DNA from: Trichlorobacter sp.
Lineage (GTDB): Bacteria; Desulfobacterota; Desulfuromonadia; Geobacterales; Pseudopelobacteraceae
DNA length: 33,229 bases
Direction of reading: 5' to 3'
Assembly (NCBI RefSeq): GCF_030247655.1
Contig: NZ_JAOTRZ010000014.1
Span: 1-33,229, forward strand
The stretch's first letter is position 1, and the number at the start of each line of letters is the position of its first letter. The translations under genes were made by a program, and so were the position numbers. Below are positions 1 through 6,687 of this stretch, piece by piece. The notes beneath the pieces are model-generated. The model was given only the letters and a program-made list of their open reading frames with translations. It was not told the origin of the DNA and ran no database searches.

Positions 1-168
1 CATTAAATCACGGTGGTACGCTAGAAACTGATTTTTGTCATCAGGTTGGGGCACACTGGTAGTCGCGGGCGGTGGCTGCGATATGGCTTTTTTGTCCTCC
101 TCCACTGAGCATCCGACTACTCCTAACATCGCTAAAAATACAACACCCAACAGTAATATCTTTTTCAT
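1..168 (-). CDS. Small lipoprotein, partial (runs off the left edge)
   Basis: An open frame of 56 codons reads leftward from ATG at 168 to base 1 without a stop; the C-terminus is outside the window. It begins MKK, followed by a hydrophobic stretch and a lipobox (V-V-G-C, Cys20), a standard signal peptidase II site, so the product should be a lipid-anchored envelope protein. After Cys20 come acidic/lysine residues and a Pro-rich linker (residues 31-42). A GGAG Shine-Dalgarno lies 5 nt before the ATG. It starts 14 nt after the zinc-ribbon gene, which starts 1 nt after the repressor gene, so all three probably share the repressor transcript and are on in the lysogen. Phage lipoproteins in that position can act in superinfection exclusion or lysogenic conversion, but no family is recognised and the function is inferred from context only. 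A host gene is the alternative. Confidence 0.72.
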   Translation of the reverse strand, partial: MKKILLLGVVFLAMLGVVGCSVEEDKKAISQPPPATTSVPQPDDKNQFLAYHRDLM

Positions 169-182
169 AGCCGCTCCGTTTG

Positions 183-458
183 TCATTGTATTTTTTGACG
201 GTCCTCTAATTTGTTCCATTCGTCTGGATCTACAAGGTGGCTCCCGCAATCAAGGCAGCTCCTGACAACTTTTAGCCCCCATCTTGATCGTTCTGGCCCT
301 AAACGATTATGCGGGCAGTTATCCGAGGTCGGATCGTAAACGTATTTTCCACCGCAAGAACAATCCAACTCAGAATCAGTAAAAGACCGGAGGCTACCAC
401 GTAAACTATTACAACTGTGACATTTATAGTTATAAAAAGGCATACGTTTTAAAATCAT
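183..458 (-). CDS. Small zinc-ribbon protein of unknown function
   Basis: 91 aa. Cysteine pairs suggest one or two zinc ribbons: CHSC near residues 13-16, CSC near 33-35, and CLDCG near 68-72; an extra Cys sits in the CPHN motif. The start at 458 is chosen because AAGGCGGGG lies just upstream; a second in-frame ATG at 443 would give a protein starting MPFYNYKC, reminiscent of the FmdB-type zinc ribbon opening. It begins 1 nt after the repressor stop and ends 14 nt before the lipoprotein start, so translation is probably coupled and the gene should be expressed with the repressor. Function unknown; it could be a regulator or an accessory lysogeny protein. Confidence 0.68.
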   Translation of the reverse strand: MILKRMPFYNYKCHSCNSLRGSLRSFTDSELDCSCGGKYVYDPTSDNCPHNRLGPERSRWGLKVVRSCLDCGSHLVDPDEWNKLEDRQKIQ

Positions 459-459
459 C

Positions 460-831
460 TTACCCCGCCTTTCTTTGCTTTTCAGCCATCAGTTCTACAA
501 GGAGTTTCTTCTCTTTAGTGTATTTTAAAACATCCCTCTGTGCCTCTTCATCCATATCCTCCAGCATTTTATCTATGCGCTTCACAACAGGCCCTTTGAT
601 GTATTTGGGCCCATCTTCCGCCACGATCCCAGGTTGTTCCCCTTTTAGTAGCCAATCCAAATTCACGTTTTCCTGTATTGCCCACTCAATTATCGTCGGC
701 AGGATTGTCCCTAACCCCTTCTTGTTACTGTAATTTTGTGGAGTCAATTTGAAAAGCGCAGCAATATCTTTGCCTTCAGTGAGGCCTGTGCGTTTTTTTA
801 TTCTGTTTTCTATTTCTTTAAAATTCAGCAT
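460..831 (-). CDS. CI-like phage repressor (HTH domain only)
   Basis: 123 aa from ATG at 831. Residues about 5-65 resemble the phage CI repressor helix-turn-helix family: a D-I-A-A-L-F helix, turn, then the T-P-Q-N-Y-S-N recognition segment, closing with the typical N-L-D-W-L-L-K-G-E motif. The rest is a short Lys/Glu-rich helical tail; there is no S24 LexA-like peptidase domain, so RecA-stimulated self-cleavage is not expected. A longer ORF opens at 870 but would start only about 12 nt from the predicted transcript start without a ribosome site; 831 is preferred. It is the leftward gene next to the control region, the place of the Mu c repressor, and heads the operon with the zinc-ribbon and lipoprotein genes. 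It likely binds the inverted GTTGACAC repeats and keeps the rightward early promoter off. Confidence 0.85.
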   Translation of the reverse strand: MLNFKEIENRIKKRTGLTEGKDIAALFKLTPQNYSNKKGLGTILPTIIEWAIQENVNLDWLLKGEQPGIVAEDGPKYIKGPVVKRIDKMLEDMDEEAQRDVLKYTKEKKLLVELMAEKQRKAG

Positions 832-847
832 TACGTGTATTTTCTCG

Positions 848-877
848 TTGACACGAATACAGCGATTCATGTATTGA
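848..877 (+). promoter_or_regulatory. Candidate rightward early promoter
   Basis: A perfect TTGACA -35 (848-853) is followed after 18 nt by a weak TATTGA -10 (872-877). Transcription would start near 884 and run into the ner-like gene at 952. The -35 lies inside one arm of the inverted GTTGACAC repeat, so a repressor bound there would block RNA polymerase. The weak -10 makes this less certain than the opposing promoter. Confidence 0.5.
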
Positions 878-888
878 TTGATTGCCAG

Positions 889-917
889 TTTACAAAAACA
901 AAGTTTTCAGGTGTCAA
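889..917 (-). promoter_or_regulatory. Candidate leftward repressor promoter
   Basis: On the minus strand, a perfect TTGACA (917-912) and TGTAAA (894-889, 4 of 6 matches to TATAAT) are separated by 17 nt. Transcription would start near 882 and run left into the repressor at 831, then the zinc-ribbon and lipoprotein genes. Its -35 lies inside the second GTGTCAAC arm, giving a means for autoregulation by the repressor or down-regulation by the Ner-like protein. Confidence 0.62.
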
Positions 918-951
918 CCCCATGCGACAAAAAAAAGAGGAGATCACCACT

Positions 952-1179
952 ATGTCAGACCTGGAACGCTTTCGGCTCATCAGATCCGAAATGGTACGCA
1001 ACGGTCTCACGTATCAACAGATATGCGATGAGGCTCGTGTTTCCCGGCAGCGTGTTACTCAGGTGTTTAAAGGGGCTGCCAAAGGCTACCGCATCCGACT
1101 TGTCTTTACCCAGCTCTGCGGAATACCAGTTACTTCGCTCTGGCCCGACACCCCGCCGCAATACAGGGAGGCAGCATGA
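952..1179 (+). CDS. ner: Ner/Cro-like small DNA-binding regulator
   Basis: 75 aa from ATG at 952; the choice over the upstream in-frame ATG at 922 rests on the AGAGGAG ribosome site at 935-941. A helix-turn-helix covers about residues 14-40: T-Y-Q-Q-I-C-D-E-A, then V-S-R-Q-R-V-T-Q-V-F-K-G. The size, HTH and position as the first rightward gene after the repressor fit the Ner/Cro role of turning down the repressor and early promoters after induction. Its stop overlaps the ATG of the next gene (ATGA), so the two are translationally coupled. Membership in the Ner family proper is inferred from position; the HTH itself is clear. Confidence 0.78.
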   Translation: MSDLERFRLIRSEMVRNGLTYQQICDEARVSRQRVTQVFKGAAKGYRIRLVFTQLCGIPVTSLWPDTPPQYREAA

Positions 1180-1379
1180 ACCGCAAAGAAGCTGCACAAC
1201 TTATCAACGCAACACAGCCCTGTCATAGGAAGCTACCGTTCAGGGATGCCGTGCAGATCGCCATTTCCAACGGTCTTATTCCTCCGCTGCGTCCCGGTAG
1301 ACAGGCCACTGAACAGGATAGTCAGCAGGGTCAAGCTGTAGTGGGCCAAATACATCCCAGAGGGCCGTATGCAGCTTAA
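1176..1379 (+). CDS. Small early protein of unknown function, 3' end overlapping an antisense gene
   Basis: 67 aa beginning M-N-R-K-E-A-A-Q-L-I. GGGAGG lies 5 nt upstream and the ATG overlaps the ner stop, so initiation is well supported. The first 40 residues look like a genuine small helical protein. The last 35 or so are Gln/Gly-rich and are read antisense to the C-terminus of the minus-strand gene 1276-1821 (104 nt shared). The 3' half may therefore be replacement sequence brought in with that minus-strand gene, leaving a truncated or altered early protein. No function recognised. Confidence 0.5.
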   Translation: MNRKEAAQLINATQPCHRKLPFRDAVQIAISNGLIPPLRPGRQATEQDSQQGQAVVGQIHPRGPYAA

Positions 1380-1821
1380 AAGCCGCTCTGGATACAACTC
1401 TGTAGCTGACAAAGAACTCTTTAACCGCTTTGAGCGGGGCCGCTGCAGTCCTGCATTTTTTACAGCTCAGCAATCCCGGTTCGTCGGCCAGTTTAAAGGC
1501 TTTCGATTCGGGCAATGCAACGCTGGAATTACACGCTTCGCACTGCAGGGTCAGGCTGTTGATGTGGATCATACAGAAGCTGTTGGCAACCACAGTGTAA
1601 TCAGTAAGCGTAAAACCGGCCCGTTTCAGCCCTTCCTGTGCCTTAACCAAGCGGGGATAAAACTTGAAGAACCTCGCTACATCGCCGGGATGTTTGGACG
1701 TGACGCCGCACTGCGGGCAGGCAATCTGTTTGCTTTGTGTCACGGCATCAAAGGTGGACGGACTGAAATAAAAACGGCTTTTGCAACACCTGCATATGAA
1801 TCTGGCATCATTGGGGAACAT
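1276..1821 (-). CDS. Multi-zinc-ribbon protein, probable moron
   Basis: 181 aa with four CxxC pairs (CRCC at residues 11-14, CPQC near 35-38, CEAC near 94-97, CKKC near 119-122), consistent with two or more zinc ribbons. GGAGGT stands just upstream of the ATG at 1821, and an extended -10 element (1851-1843) precedes it. The gene runs against the early operon and shares 104 nt with the 3' end of the preceding plus-strand gene. Opposite orientation plus its own expression signals is the pattern of a moron expressed from the prophage. The plus-strand ORF over the same bases (1369-1863) lacks a ribosome site and any family resemblance and is treated as a shadow. Role unknown; nucleic-acid binding is plausible from the ribbons. 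Confidence 0.72.
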   Translation of the reverse strand: MFPNDARFICRCCKSRFYFSPSTFDAVTQSKQIACPQCGVTSKHPGDVARFFKFYPRLVKAQEGLKRAGFTLTDYTVVANSFCMIHINSLTLQCEACNSSVALPESKAFKLADEPGLLSCKKCRTAAAPLKAVKEFFVSYRVVSRAAFKLHTALWDVFGPLQLDPADYPVQWPVYRDAAEE

Positions 1822-1842
1822 GCTGAACCTCCACAGAAAATC

Positions 1843-1851
1843 AATATATCA
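1843..1851 (-). promoter_or_regulatory. Possible extended -10 promoter of the minus-strand zinc-ribbon gene
   Basis: On the minus strand, TGATATATT (1851-1843) matches an extended -10 (TG-N-TATATT; 5 of 6 to TATAAT). No good -35 was found at usual spacing, which an extended -10 can tolerate. Its predicted start lies 15-20 nt before the GGAGGT ribosome site of the gene starting at 1821. Confidence 0.4.
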
Positions 1852-1889
1852 AACTTGTTTTGAGCGTAACAGCGAAAACGAGGAGCGTC

Positions 1890-2327
1890 ATGTCAAAACG
1901 TACAGTTAAAAATGATACCGGGCTATCAAAGCAGGCCAGCTTGTTTGACACCGGTGTATCAGAGGGGCAGCTGGATATTCTGCTCGGCGTGAAACAGCTC
2001 ATGAGTAGGCAGATCAGCGCCAGCGGTATGGACCGGTATGATATTGCCGCACAGATCAGCCGCCTGACCCGCCGAGACTGCACTAAGGACATGCTTGATA
2101 AATACACCTCATCAAACCTGGAATACGAACCAGGCATACTGCGCTTTGCCGCTTTTTGTGTCGCAACCCATAGCCTTGAGCCGATCAACTACGTGCTGGA
2201 GCCGGTCGGATCGGCAGTCATCAACCCTTCCGATCGCGATCTACTCCGGCTGGCACAACTGGCCGAACAGAAGCGAACAATAGAGCTGGAAATGCAGTCA
2301 ATTCAAGCCAAGCGAGGTATCAGATAA
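1890..2327 (+). CDS. Early phage protein, possible DNA-binding regulator
   Basis: 145 aa from ATG at 1890, with AGGAG at 1881-1885; an upstream in-frame TTG at 1860 is ignored because it has no ribosome site. The central part (about residues 45-90) reads like a helix-turn-helix or helical bundle: Y-D-I-A-A-Q-I-S-R-L followed by D-M-L-D-K-Y-T. The last 30 residues are a charged helix. Proteins of this general type occur between ner and the transposase in Mu-like phages, but no named family is assigned. It is followed 2 nt later by the winged-helix gene and restarts the rightward early operon after the minus-strand interruption. Confidence 0.75.
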   Translation: MSKRTVKNDTGLSKQASLFDTGVSEGQLDILLGVKQLMSRQISASGMDRYDIAAQISRLTRRDCTKDMLDKYTSSNLEYEPGILRFAAFCVATHSLEPINYVLEPVGSAVINPSDRDLLRLAQLAEQKRTIELEMQSIQAKRGIR

Positions 2328-2329
2328 CC

Positions 2330-2626
2330 ATGGCACCCAAAACCTACACACCCGTCCAATCAGACTACAAATTTATCGACATAGTCGAATACCTGCACCA
2401 GCAGAACGGGCCGGTATCAGGCGCACAGATCGCCAGGTCCTTGGAGATTCCCCACGCCACCGTCATGAGCCACCTTACTGTTGCTCTGGAGCGCAAGTGG
2501 GTGCGGGTCAACAACGATATGTACGAACCAGGGATCAGGCTGGCCGGAATGTACTCGGCCTACAAGATGGGCCTGGTCAATAGAATGGATACCTTGCAGG
2601 GCGAACTAAATCAACTGGAGGCATGA
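2330..2626 (+). CDS. Winged-helix DNA-binding protein
   Basis: 98 aa. Residues about 15-70 form a winged helix of the IclR/MarR-like type: F-I-D-I-V-E-Y-L helix, G-P-V-S-G-A-Q-I-A-R-S-L, recognition helix H-A-T-V-M-S-H-L, then the wing K-W-V-R-V. The C-terminus is a short helix. It starts 2 nt after the preceding stop and ends 1 nt before the next ATG, in an operon. It is a probable early transcription regulator or transposition accessory; target unknown. Confidence 0.75.
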   Translation: MAPKTYTPVQSDYKFIDIVEYLHQQNGPVSGAQIARSLEIPHATVMSHLTVALERKWVRVNNDMYEPGIRLAGMYSAYKMGLVNRMDTLQGELNQLEA

Positions 2627-2627
2627 C

Positions 2628-2936
2628 ATGAAAATCAAACCTTGGGACAGCAGCACCTGTGATTACAGTTTTATGGGTCTTGGTGGACTCTATAACACGA
2701 TACTGGCTAGTAATATGGACGCCTGTCGGCGTTTCGGAGCTGAAAACGTCCACAGCATTATAGGCAGCGCATTGTTCGCCGAAAAAGACACGACCCCTGA
2801 ATCGCTTGCCCTTGAAATCGAGCAAAACACCAATATTCGGATAACGCGCGATGATATGGAGTTTCTTGGCAAATTTGTCCAGGCAAGAAAATTGATTGAA
2901 CAGGCCACAAACCTGCTTAAGGAGGGGCTTAAGTGA
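2628..2936 (+). CDS. Hypothetical early phage protein
   Basis: 102 aa with GGAGGC 5 nt before the ATG. The first half is mixed (a Gly-rich G-L-G-G-L segment near residue 18), the second half is mainly helical. No motif or family is recognised. It sits between the winged-helix gene and the coiled-coil gene, overlapping the latter by 4 nt (GTGA), so it belongs to the same operon. Confidence 0.7.
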   Translation: MKIKPWDSSTCDYSFMGLGGLYNTILASNMDACRRFGAENVHSIIGSALFAEKDTTPESLALEIEQNTNIRITRDDMEFLGKFVQARKLIEQATNLLKEGLK

Positions 2937-3832
2937 GACAGAAACTGACACCAGGCAAAGCAGAGGCCACTGATCCGGCGCTGCATATAGAGATGGAAAC
3001 CCTGCGTCAAGAGCGTGAAGAGCGCCTGAATGCAGAAGAGGCACAGGCCGATAGGGAGGCGCGGATTGCCGAAGCTCATGAGATTGCAGGCCGTATCCAG
3101 GCCTTTACGTTTGTTGGGAAAGTGTTAACCGTTACCACTTTAGTACAGCTGCGACGTATTAAAGAATCAAAGGCATATAAAGACATCCCAAATATCGGAA
3201 CGTGGGACAAGTATTGTGAATATTTGGGCTTTTCGAGAGAGAAAGTAGATTCAGATTTGAAAAACCTCGCCGAATTTGGAGAAACGTTTTTGGTAACCGT
3301 TACCGGTTTTGGCCTCGGTTATCGCGAACTTCGTCAGCTTCGCCAACTAAAATACGACGGCGAATCCTTCCAAATGTCCGATGACGGCAAAACAGTAGTG
3401 ATTGAGGGTGAGGCCATCTCTCTTGGGGATGATGCCGCACCAGAGATTGAGGCCGCCCTTGAGAAGTTACTGGAAAAGAACAAAACCCTGCGGGAGCGCA
3501 ATACCAGGCTGGAAAAAGACCTGAAAGGCGCAGTCAAAGAGGAGGTCGCCGGCCTTGCTGCAGAAAAGAAAGCCCTGCTGGAGCGGGTTAAGGACTTGGA
3601 AAAGTACGAACCGCAGCAGCTTGATGAAACCAAATACGAGGCCCAGTACGCCGAGATACATAATCTGATGTCGCAACTGGGCGGTTGCATCAAGGCAGTT
3701 ATGGCCCTTGATGATCTGCAGGATCACCCCGGAACCATGGCGCGGGTTGATGGCTATGTAGAAGGCTGCACCTACCTGGCCAATGAGCTGCGCGAACTAT
3801 GGGCAGATCAGTGCATGTTTAAAAACGAATAA
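2933..3832 (+). CDS. DUF3102-like coiled-coil phage protein
   Basis: 299 aa, GTG start overlapping the previous stop, with GGAGGGG 5 nt upstream. Residues about 20-55 are a charged Glu/Arg helix. The middle (about 60-140) has the pattern of DUF3102-type proteins, with a W-D-K-Y-C-E-Y-L-G-F-S-R segment followed by a Y-R-E-L-R-Q-L motif, suggestive of a DNA-contacting module. Residues about 175-230 are a long coiled coil (E-K-L-L-E-K-N-K-T-L-R-E-R). It precedes the transposase by 13 nt. A role in DNA binding during replication is inferred; the family assignment is from resemblance only. Confidence 0.72.
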   Translation: MRQKLTPGKAEATDPALHIEMETLRQEREERLNAEEAQADREARIAEAHEIAGRIQAFTFVGKVLTVTTLVQLRRIKESKAYKDIPNIGTWDKYCEYLGFSREKVDSDLKNLAEFGETFLVTVTGFGLGYRELRQLRQLKYDGESFQMSDDGKTVVIEGEAISLGDDAAPEIEAALEKLLEKNKTLRERNTRLEKDLKGAVKEEVAGLAAEKKALLERVKDLEKYEPQQLDETKYEAQYAEIHNLMSQLGGCIKAVMALDDLQDHPGTMARVDGYVEGCTYLANELRELWADQCMFKNE

Positions 3833-3845
3833 ATCGGGGTGCCAT

Positions 3846-5471
3846 ATGGCGGCAGCACGGGACATAGAACCAGGGGTGGTACAGATGATTGTAACTGATT
3901 GGAAAACAGCAAAACACGGCGATAAGCGCCGCATAATCGAAAAGTGGGCGGGGATGCTCCAGGTAGCCCCTCAAACCATTTACCGTGTGCTGCCCAAAAA
4001 CACCAACCGGCGCAAGCGGGCAGCCACCCGTCATCATACCGGTATTGAGGATGCTGCTCGCGTCGTAGCAATGCTCAAATACTCCGTTCCCGAACATCGC
4101 GGCACCATCACTACCCGCGATGCCCTGGAAAACGCTCTACTAAACGGCATGATTGACAAACGATTTTCAACGGTACCGGTAGGCACCTTTGACCGGGTCA
4201 TCCGTGAACTGGGTATTAACCAGCAGCGCCGCCGCATTCAGCGTTTTCAGGCAGAGCGCCCCAATGAAATGCACCATGTTGACGCCTCCAGTTCAGACTG
4301 CTTCTACGTGGCTGAGGAACTGCCCGGTGGTGACTACCTGCTGCGCCTGCACAAAGGCCACCGGGATTACAAGAACAAGCCAATACCCGTGGATGGCCTG
4401 CGCCCCTGGTACTACGGCGTGGTTGATGACCACAGCGGCGTTTTCTGCGCCCGCATGATTGCTGCACGGGGCGAGAGTGCAGCCGACAACATGGACTTTC
4501 TCTGTTATGCCTGGTCACAGCAGGAAGGCAAAGACCTCTACGGTTTGCCGGACAAGCTAAAGGGTGACCTCGGCCCCATGATGCGCAGCCCGGAATTTAA
4601 AGAGTTCCTGGGGCGGCTGGATGTTGACATAGACCCATCACTGCCAGGCGACAAGGAGGCCCACGGCAAGATAGAGGTCTGCTGGTCAAAGATGTGGCGT
4701 AGCTTTGAAAAGGCCTACTTTATGGCCTCAGACTGGAAAAGCTTCACCATAACTATGTCTGAACTGATGGAGCGTTTTAACCGCTGGACAGAGCGCTACA
4801 ACCAGAACCCGCACCGCTTTGAGCGCAAGCTGACCAAAAAGCAGGCATGGGAGAGGATCAGCCGCCACGGCGGGGCCGTGCTGATGCCTGAAAACGCTTT
4901 GCATACCATAGTCAGGCGCTGGTCCAGAGAGGTGAAACAGGACGGCACTTTCAGTATTGACGGTACCCTGTACGAGGTCAAGGGGTTGCACGATGCCAGC
5001 GTATGGGTCTACCAGGGCGTGTTTGACAACAAGATGGTGGTGGTAGATCGCGCCACCGGCAACAAGTATGAGGTTGATGACTTTATCCCGAACAAGCTGG
5101 GCGAATTCAAGGCAACGCCAGAAACCGGCTATCAACAAACCCGCAAAGCCGCTGCAGATTTGACCGGCGTCCAGAACCTGCTCTACACCCCGGAACATCA
5201 AGAAATGATCAAAACCGAGCAACCACGCAATGTCATCAAAATCCCGGTTAAAACCACCATCCGCGAGCTTCAGAACCCTCTCGACCTGGACACGTATCAC
5301 GATATCAACCAGGCCATTCGTGATCTGCAGACACTCACCGGATCAGTGTTTATGGGAACCGAGCGGAATGAACTGATGACCTACATCCGTGAAAACGGCA
5401 TGTCGCGGCGGTTTGTGGCAGAGCTGGCCGGAGAAATACAGGTAGAGCAGATGCAACGGATAGCGCTGTAG
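3846..5471 (+). CDS. A: Mu-type DDE transposase (MuA-like)
   Basis: 541 aa from ATG at 3846; the open frame extends upstream to 3783 but only this ATG has a purine-rich site (CGGGG, 3834-3838). Residues 1-130 carry helical DNA-binding segments, including Q-T-I-Y-R-V-L near 43-49. The retroviral-integrase-type core follows. The likely catalytic residues are D146 (H-H-V-D-A-S), D241 (G-D-L-G-P) and E277 (G-K-I-E), with exactly 35 residues between the last two: a D,D35E triad. A conserved V-V-D-D-H-S-G strand lies at 192-198. The C-terminal 200 residues form the beta-barrel-like and tail regions. It joins phage ends to target DNA for integration and replicative transposition, with the AAA ATPase downstream as target selector. 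It is shorter than MuA (663 aa). Confidence 0.95.
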   Translation: MAAARDIEPGVVQMIVTDWKTAKHGDKRRIIEKWAGMLQVAPQTIYRVLPKNTNRRKRAATRHHTGIEDAARVVAMLKYSVPEHRGTITTRDALENALLNGMIDKRFSTVPVGTFDRVIRELGINQQRRRIQRFQAERPNEMHHVDASSSDCFYVAEELPGGDYLLRLHKGHRDYKNKPIPVDGLRPWYYGVVDDHSGVFCARMIAARGESAADNMDFLCYAWSQQEGKDLYGLPDKLKGDLGPMMRSPEFKEFLGRLDVDIDPSLPGDKEAHGKIEVCWSKMWRSFEKAYFMASDWKSFTITMSELMERFNRWTERYNQNPHRFERKLTKKQAWERISRHGGAVLMPENALHTIVRRWSREVKQDGTFSIDGTLYEVKGLHDASVWVYQGVFDNKMVVVDRATGNKYEVDDFIPNKLGEFKATPETGYQQTRKAAADLTGVQNLLYTPEHQEMIKTEQPRNVIKIPVKTTIRELQNPLDLDTYHDINQAIRDLQTLTGSVFMGTERNELMTYIRENGMSRRFVAELAGEIQVEQMQRIAL

Positions 5472-5493
5472 CACAACTAAATGGAGGTGGACA

Positions 5494-5691
5494 ATGGGAA
5501 CTGCCGTGCAAAAACAAACATGCAGAACGGTTGGAGAGGTTGTTGATGCGTTATCAGTGTTCAACAGGGATTTGCCCGTTGAATGCGGCCTGGATGACTG
5601 CGTCACGGTGTACAGGGTAGAGCCTGATATTCGTGGCGGGCTGGAGCGAGTTGAGATTTGTGGGGATGATCCGTGGGCAGGGGAAGAATAA
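5494..5691 (+). CDS. Small conserved-looking phage protein
   Basis: 65 aa with GGAGGTG before the ATG. The opening T-V-G-E-V-V-D-A-L-S followed by D-L-P-V-E is a pattern seen in many small phage proteins of unknown role (a short helix and strand domain). The rest is acidic, with C-V-T-V-Y-R-V-E strands. It lies between the transposase and the MuB-like gene and is followed by a strong hairpin. No biochemical role can be assigned. Confidence 0.68.
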   Translation: MGTAVQKQTCRTVGEVVDALSVFNRDLPVECGLDDCVTVYRVEPDIRGGLERVEICGDDPWAGEE

Positions 5692-5698
5692 AAACAAC

Positions 5699-5726
5699 GG
5701 CCCCCGGCGCTGCAACGCCGGAGGCC
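5699..5726. promoter_or_regulatory. Strong GC-rich hairpin before the AAA ATPase gene
   Basis: Arms 5699-5709 and 5716-5726 pair over 11 positions with one C/A mismatch and a 6-nt loop. No T-run follows on the plus strand, so it is not a standard terminator there; on the minus strand the stem is followed by GTTGTTTTTATT, which could weakly end leftward transcription. It lies just before the GGGAGGT ribosome site of the AAA gene and may process or stabilise mRNA. Confidence 0.6.
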
Positions 5727-5751
5727 ATAACCCAGAAGGGAGGTACAAATC

Positions 5752-6687
5752 ATGAGTAGTATGACCAGACTGGAAACATTTGTCAATCTTGGCTACACCC
5801 ACGACCCGTTTAAAAAGCCAGTGAGGTTTGAGACCGGAGACATGGTGCGCTGCCGTCGCATCCTCACAATGGCCGTCAACAGCCGAGCCATGGTCAGCAT
5901 TGTGGGGGAGCGGGGCTGCGGCAAAACCGAGGCCGTTGACTCGGCTCTAAAGGGGATGTCGGTGCCTATGCAGATCATCAGGGTGCAGCGTGATGCCCAG
6001 GAAAAACTCACCATTGATGACATCAAAACGGCCCTCATCACCGGCCTGAGTGAGGAGGATGTCCGGCGTGGCGGCATAGCCAGTCATGCTCAACTCAGGC
6101 GCGTACTGGGGGCATCAGCCACTCAAAAAACCGCCCAGGGATCGGAACATCAGATCGTTGTTGTCATTGAAGAGGCCCAGCGCATCCACTCAAACACCCT
6201 GCGCAGCCTCAAAACCCTGCGGGAAATCGAATGGTGCGGGCAGCGTGAACTCTGCACCATTGTCCTGGTTGCCCAGAGCGATCCTATGAACCGTGCCGGT
6301 GTCTCTGAAGTGCGGCTGCGGTCAGACCTGGTGCGCATGCAGGGCCTGTCCGCCAATGAGGCCGCCCATTATGTGCGGGAAATCATAGGAACGCACTTTG
6401 ACGATGCCGCTGTAGAGACCTTGGCTGAACTGTCAGCCGCCCGCAATTATCTGGAACTGCAGGCACTCTGCATAAATCTGCTCAACATCGCCCTGGCTGA
6501 TGGCCGCGAACAGGTATCGGTTGAGGATGTCCGGGCCATTGCCACTCCGGCAGCTCAACCGGTACCCAGGGCAGCAGCCCGCACCAAACCGGCAGCACCA
6601 GCCCCGGCAACCAGCGCCCTTAAATCGGTGCTGGAACGCCGGACCGCAACTGCCGCACCAACAGACGGGAGGGCCGAGGCATGCTGA
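5752..6687 (+). CDS. B: MuB-like AAA+ ATPase, transposition target-selection protein
   Basis: 311 aa. Walker A is G-E-R-G-C-G-K-T (52-59); Walker B is I-V-V-V-I-E-E (135-141), with E-E in place of the usual D-E. An A-Q-S-D sensor-like segment lies at 174-177, and R-L-R-S-D near 188-192 may hold the arginine finger. The C-terminal 45 residues are Pro/Ala-rich and look disordered. MuB-type ATPases polymerise on DNA with ATP, capture target DNA, stimulate the transposase and give target immunity. The gene follows the transposase after one small ORF. GGGAGGT stands about 7 nt before the ATG. Its 3' end overlaps the next gene by 7 nt. Confidence 0.93.
   Translation: MSSMTRLETFVNLGYTHDPFKKPVRFETGDMVRCRRILTMAVNSRAMVSIVGERGCGKTEAVDSALKGMSVPMQIIRVQRDAQEKLTIDDIKTALITGLSEEDVRRGGIASHAQLRRVLGASATQKTAQGSEHQIVVVIEEAQRIHSNTLRSLKTLREIEWCGQRELCTIVLVAQSDPMNRAGVSEVRLRSDLVRMQGLSANEAAHYVREIIGTHFDDAAVETLAELSAARNYLELQALCINLLNIALADGREQVSVEDVRAIATPAAQPVPRAAARTKPAAPAPATSALKSVLERRTATAAPTDGRAEAC

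Larger units (their letters stand above)
847..918. repeat. Inverted GTTGACAC/GTGTCAAC operator-like repeat
   Basis: GTTGACAC at 847-854 and its exact reverse complement GTGTCAAC at 911-918 bracket the two opposing promoters with 56 nt between. Each arm contains the -35 hexamer of the promoter reading inward. This could be chance, since both are consensus -35 boxes, but identity extends one base beyond TTGACA on both sides and the symmetric placement suits an operator pair. Confidence 0.5.

Noticed and set aside
170-195. Possible phage left end near the TGTATTTTTT sequence
   Set aside because: A short TG-start resemblance to transposable phage ends only; no repeat or host flank to support it, and the adjoining genes look co-transcribed.
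35-265. 76-aa plus-strand ORF at the left edge
   Set aside because: Opposite the lipoprotein frame, which has a signal peptide, lipobox and GGAG site.
1369-1863. Plus-strand 164-aa ORF over the zinc-ribbon gene
   Set aside because: No ribosome site, no recognisable pattern; the minus-strand frame has four CxxC pairs and a strong ribosome site.
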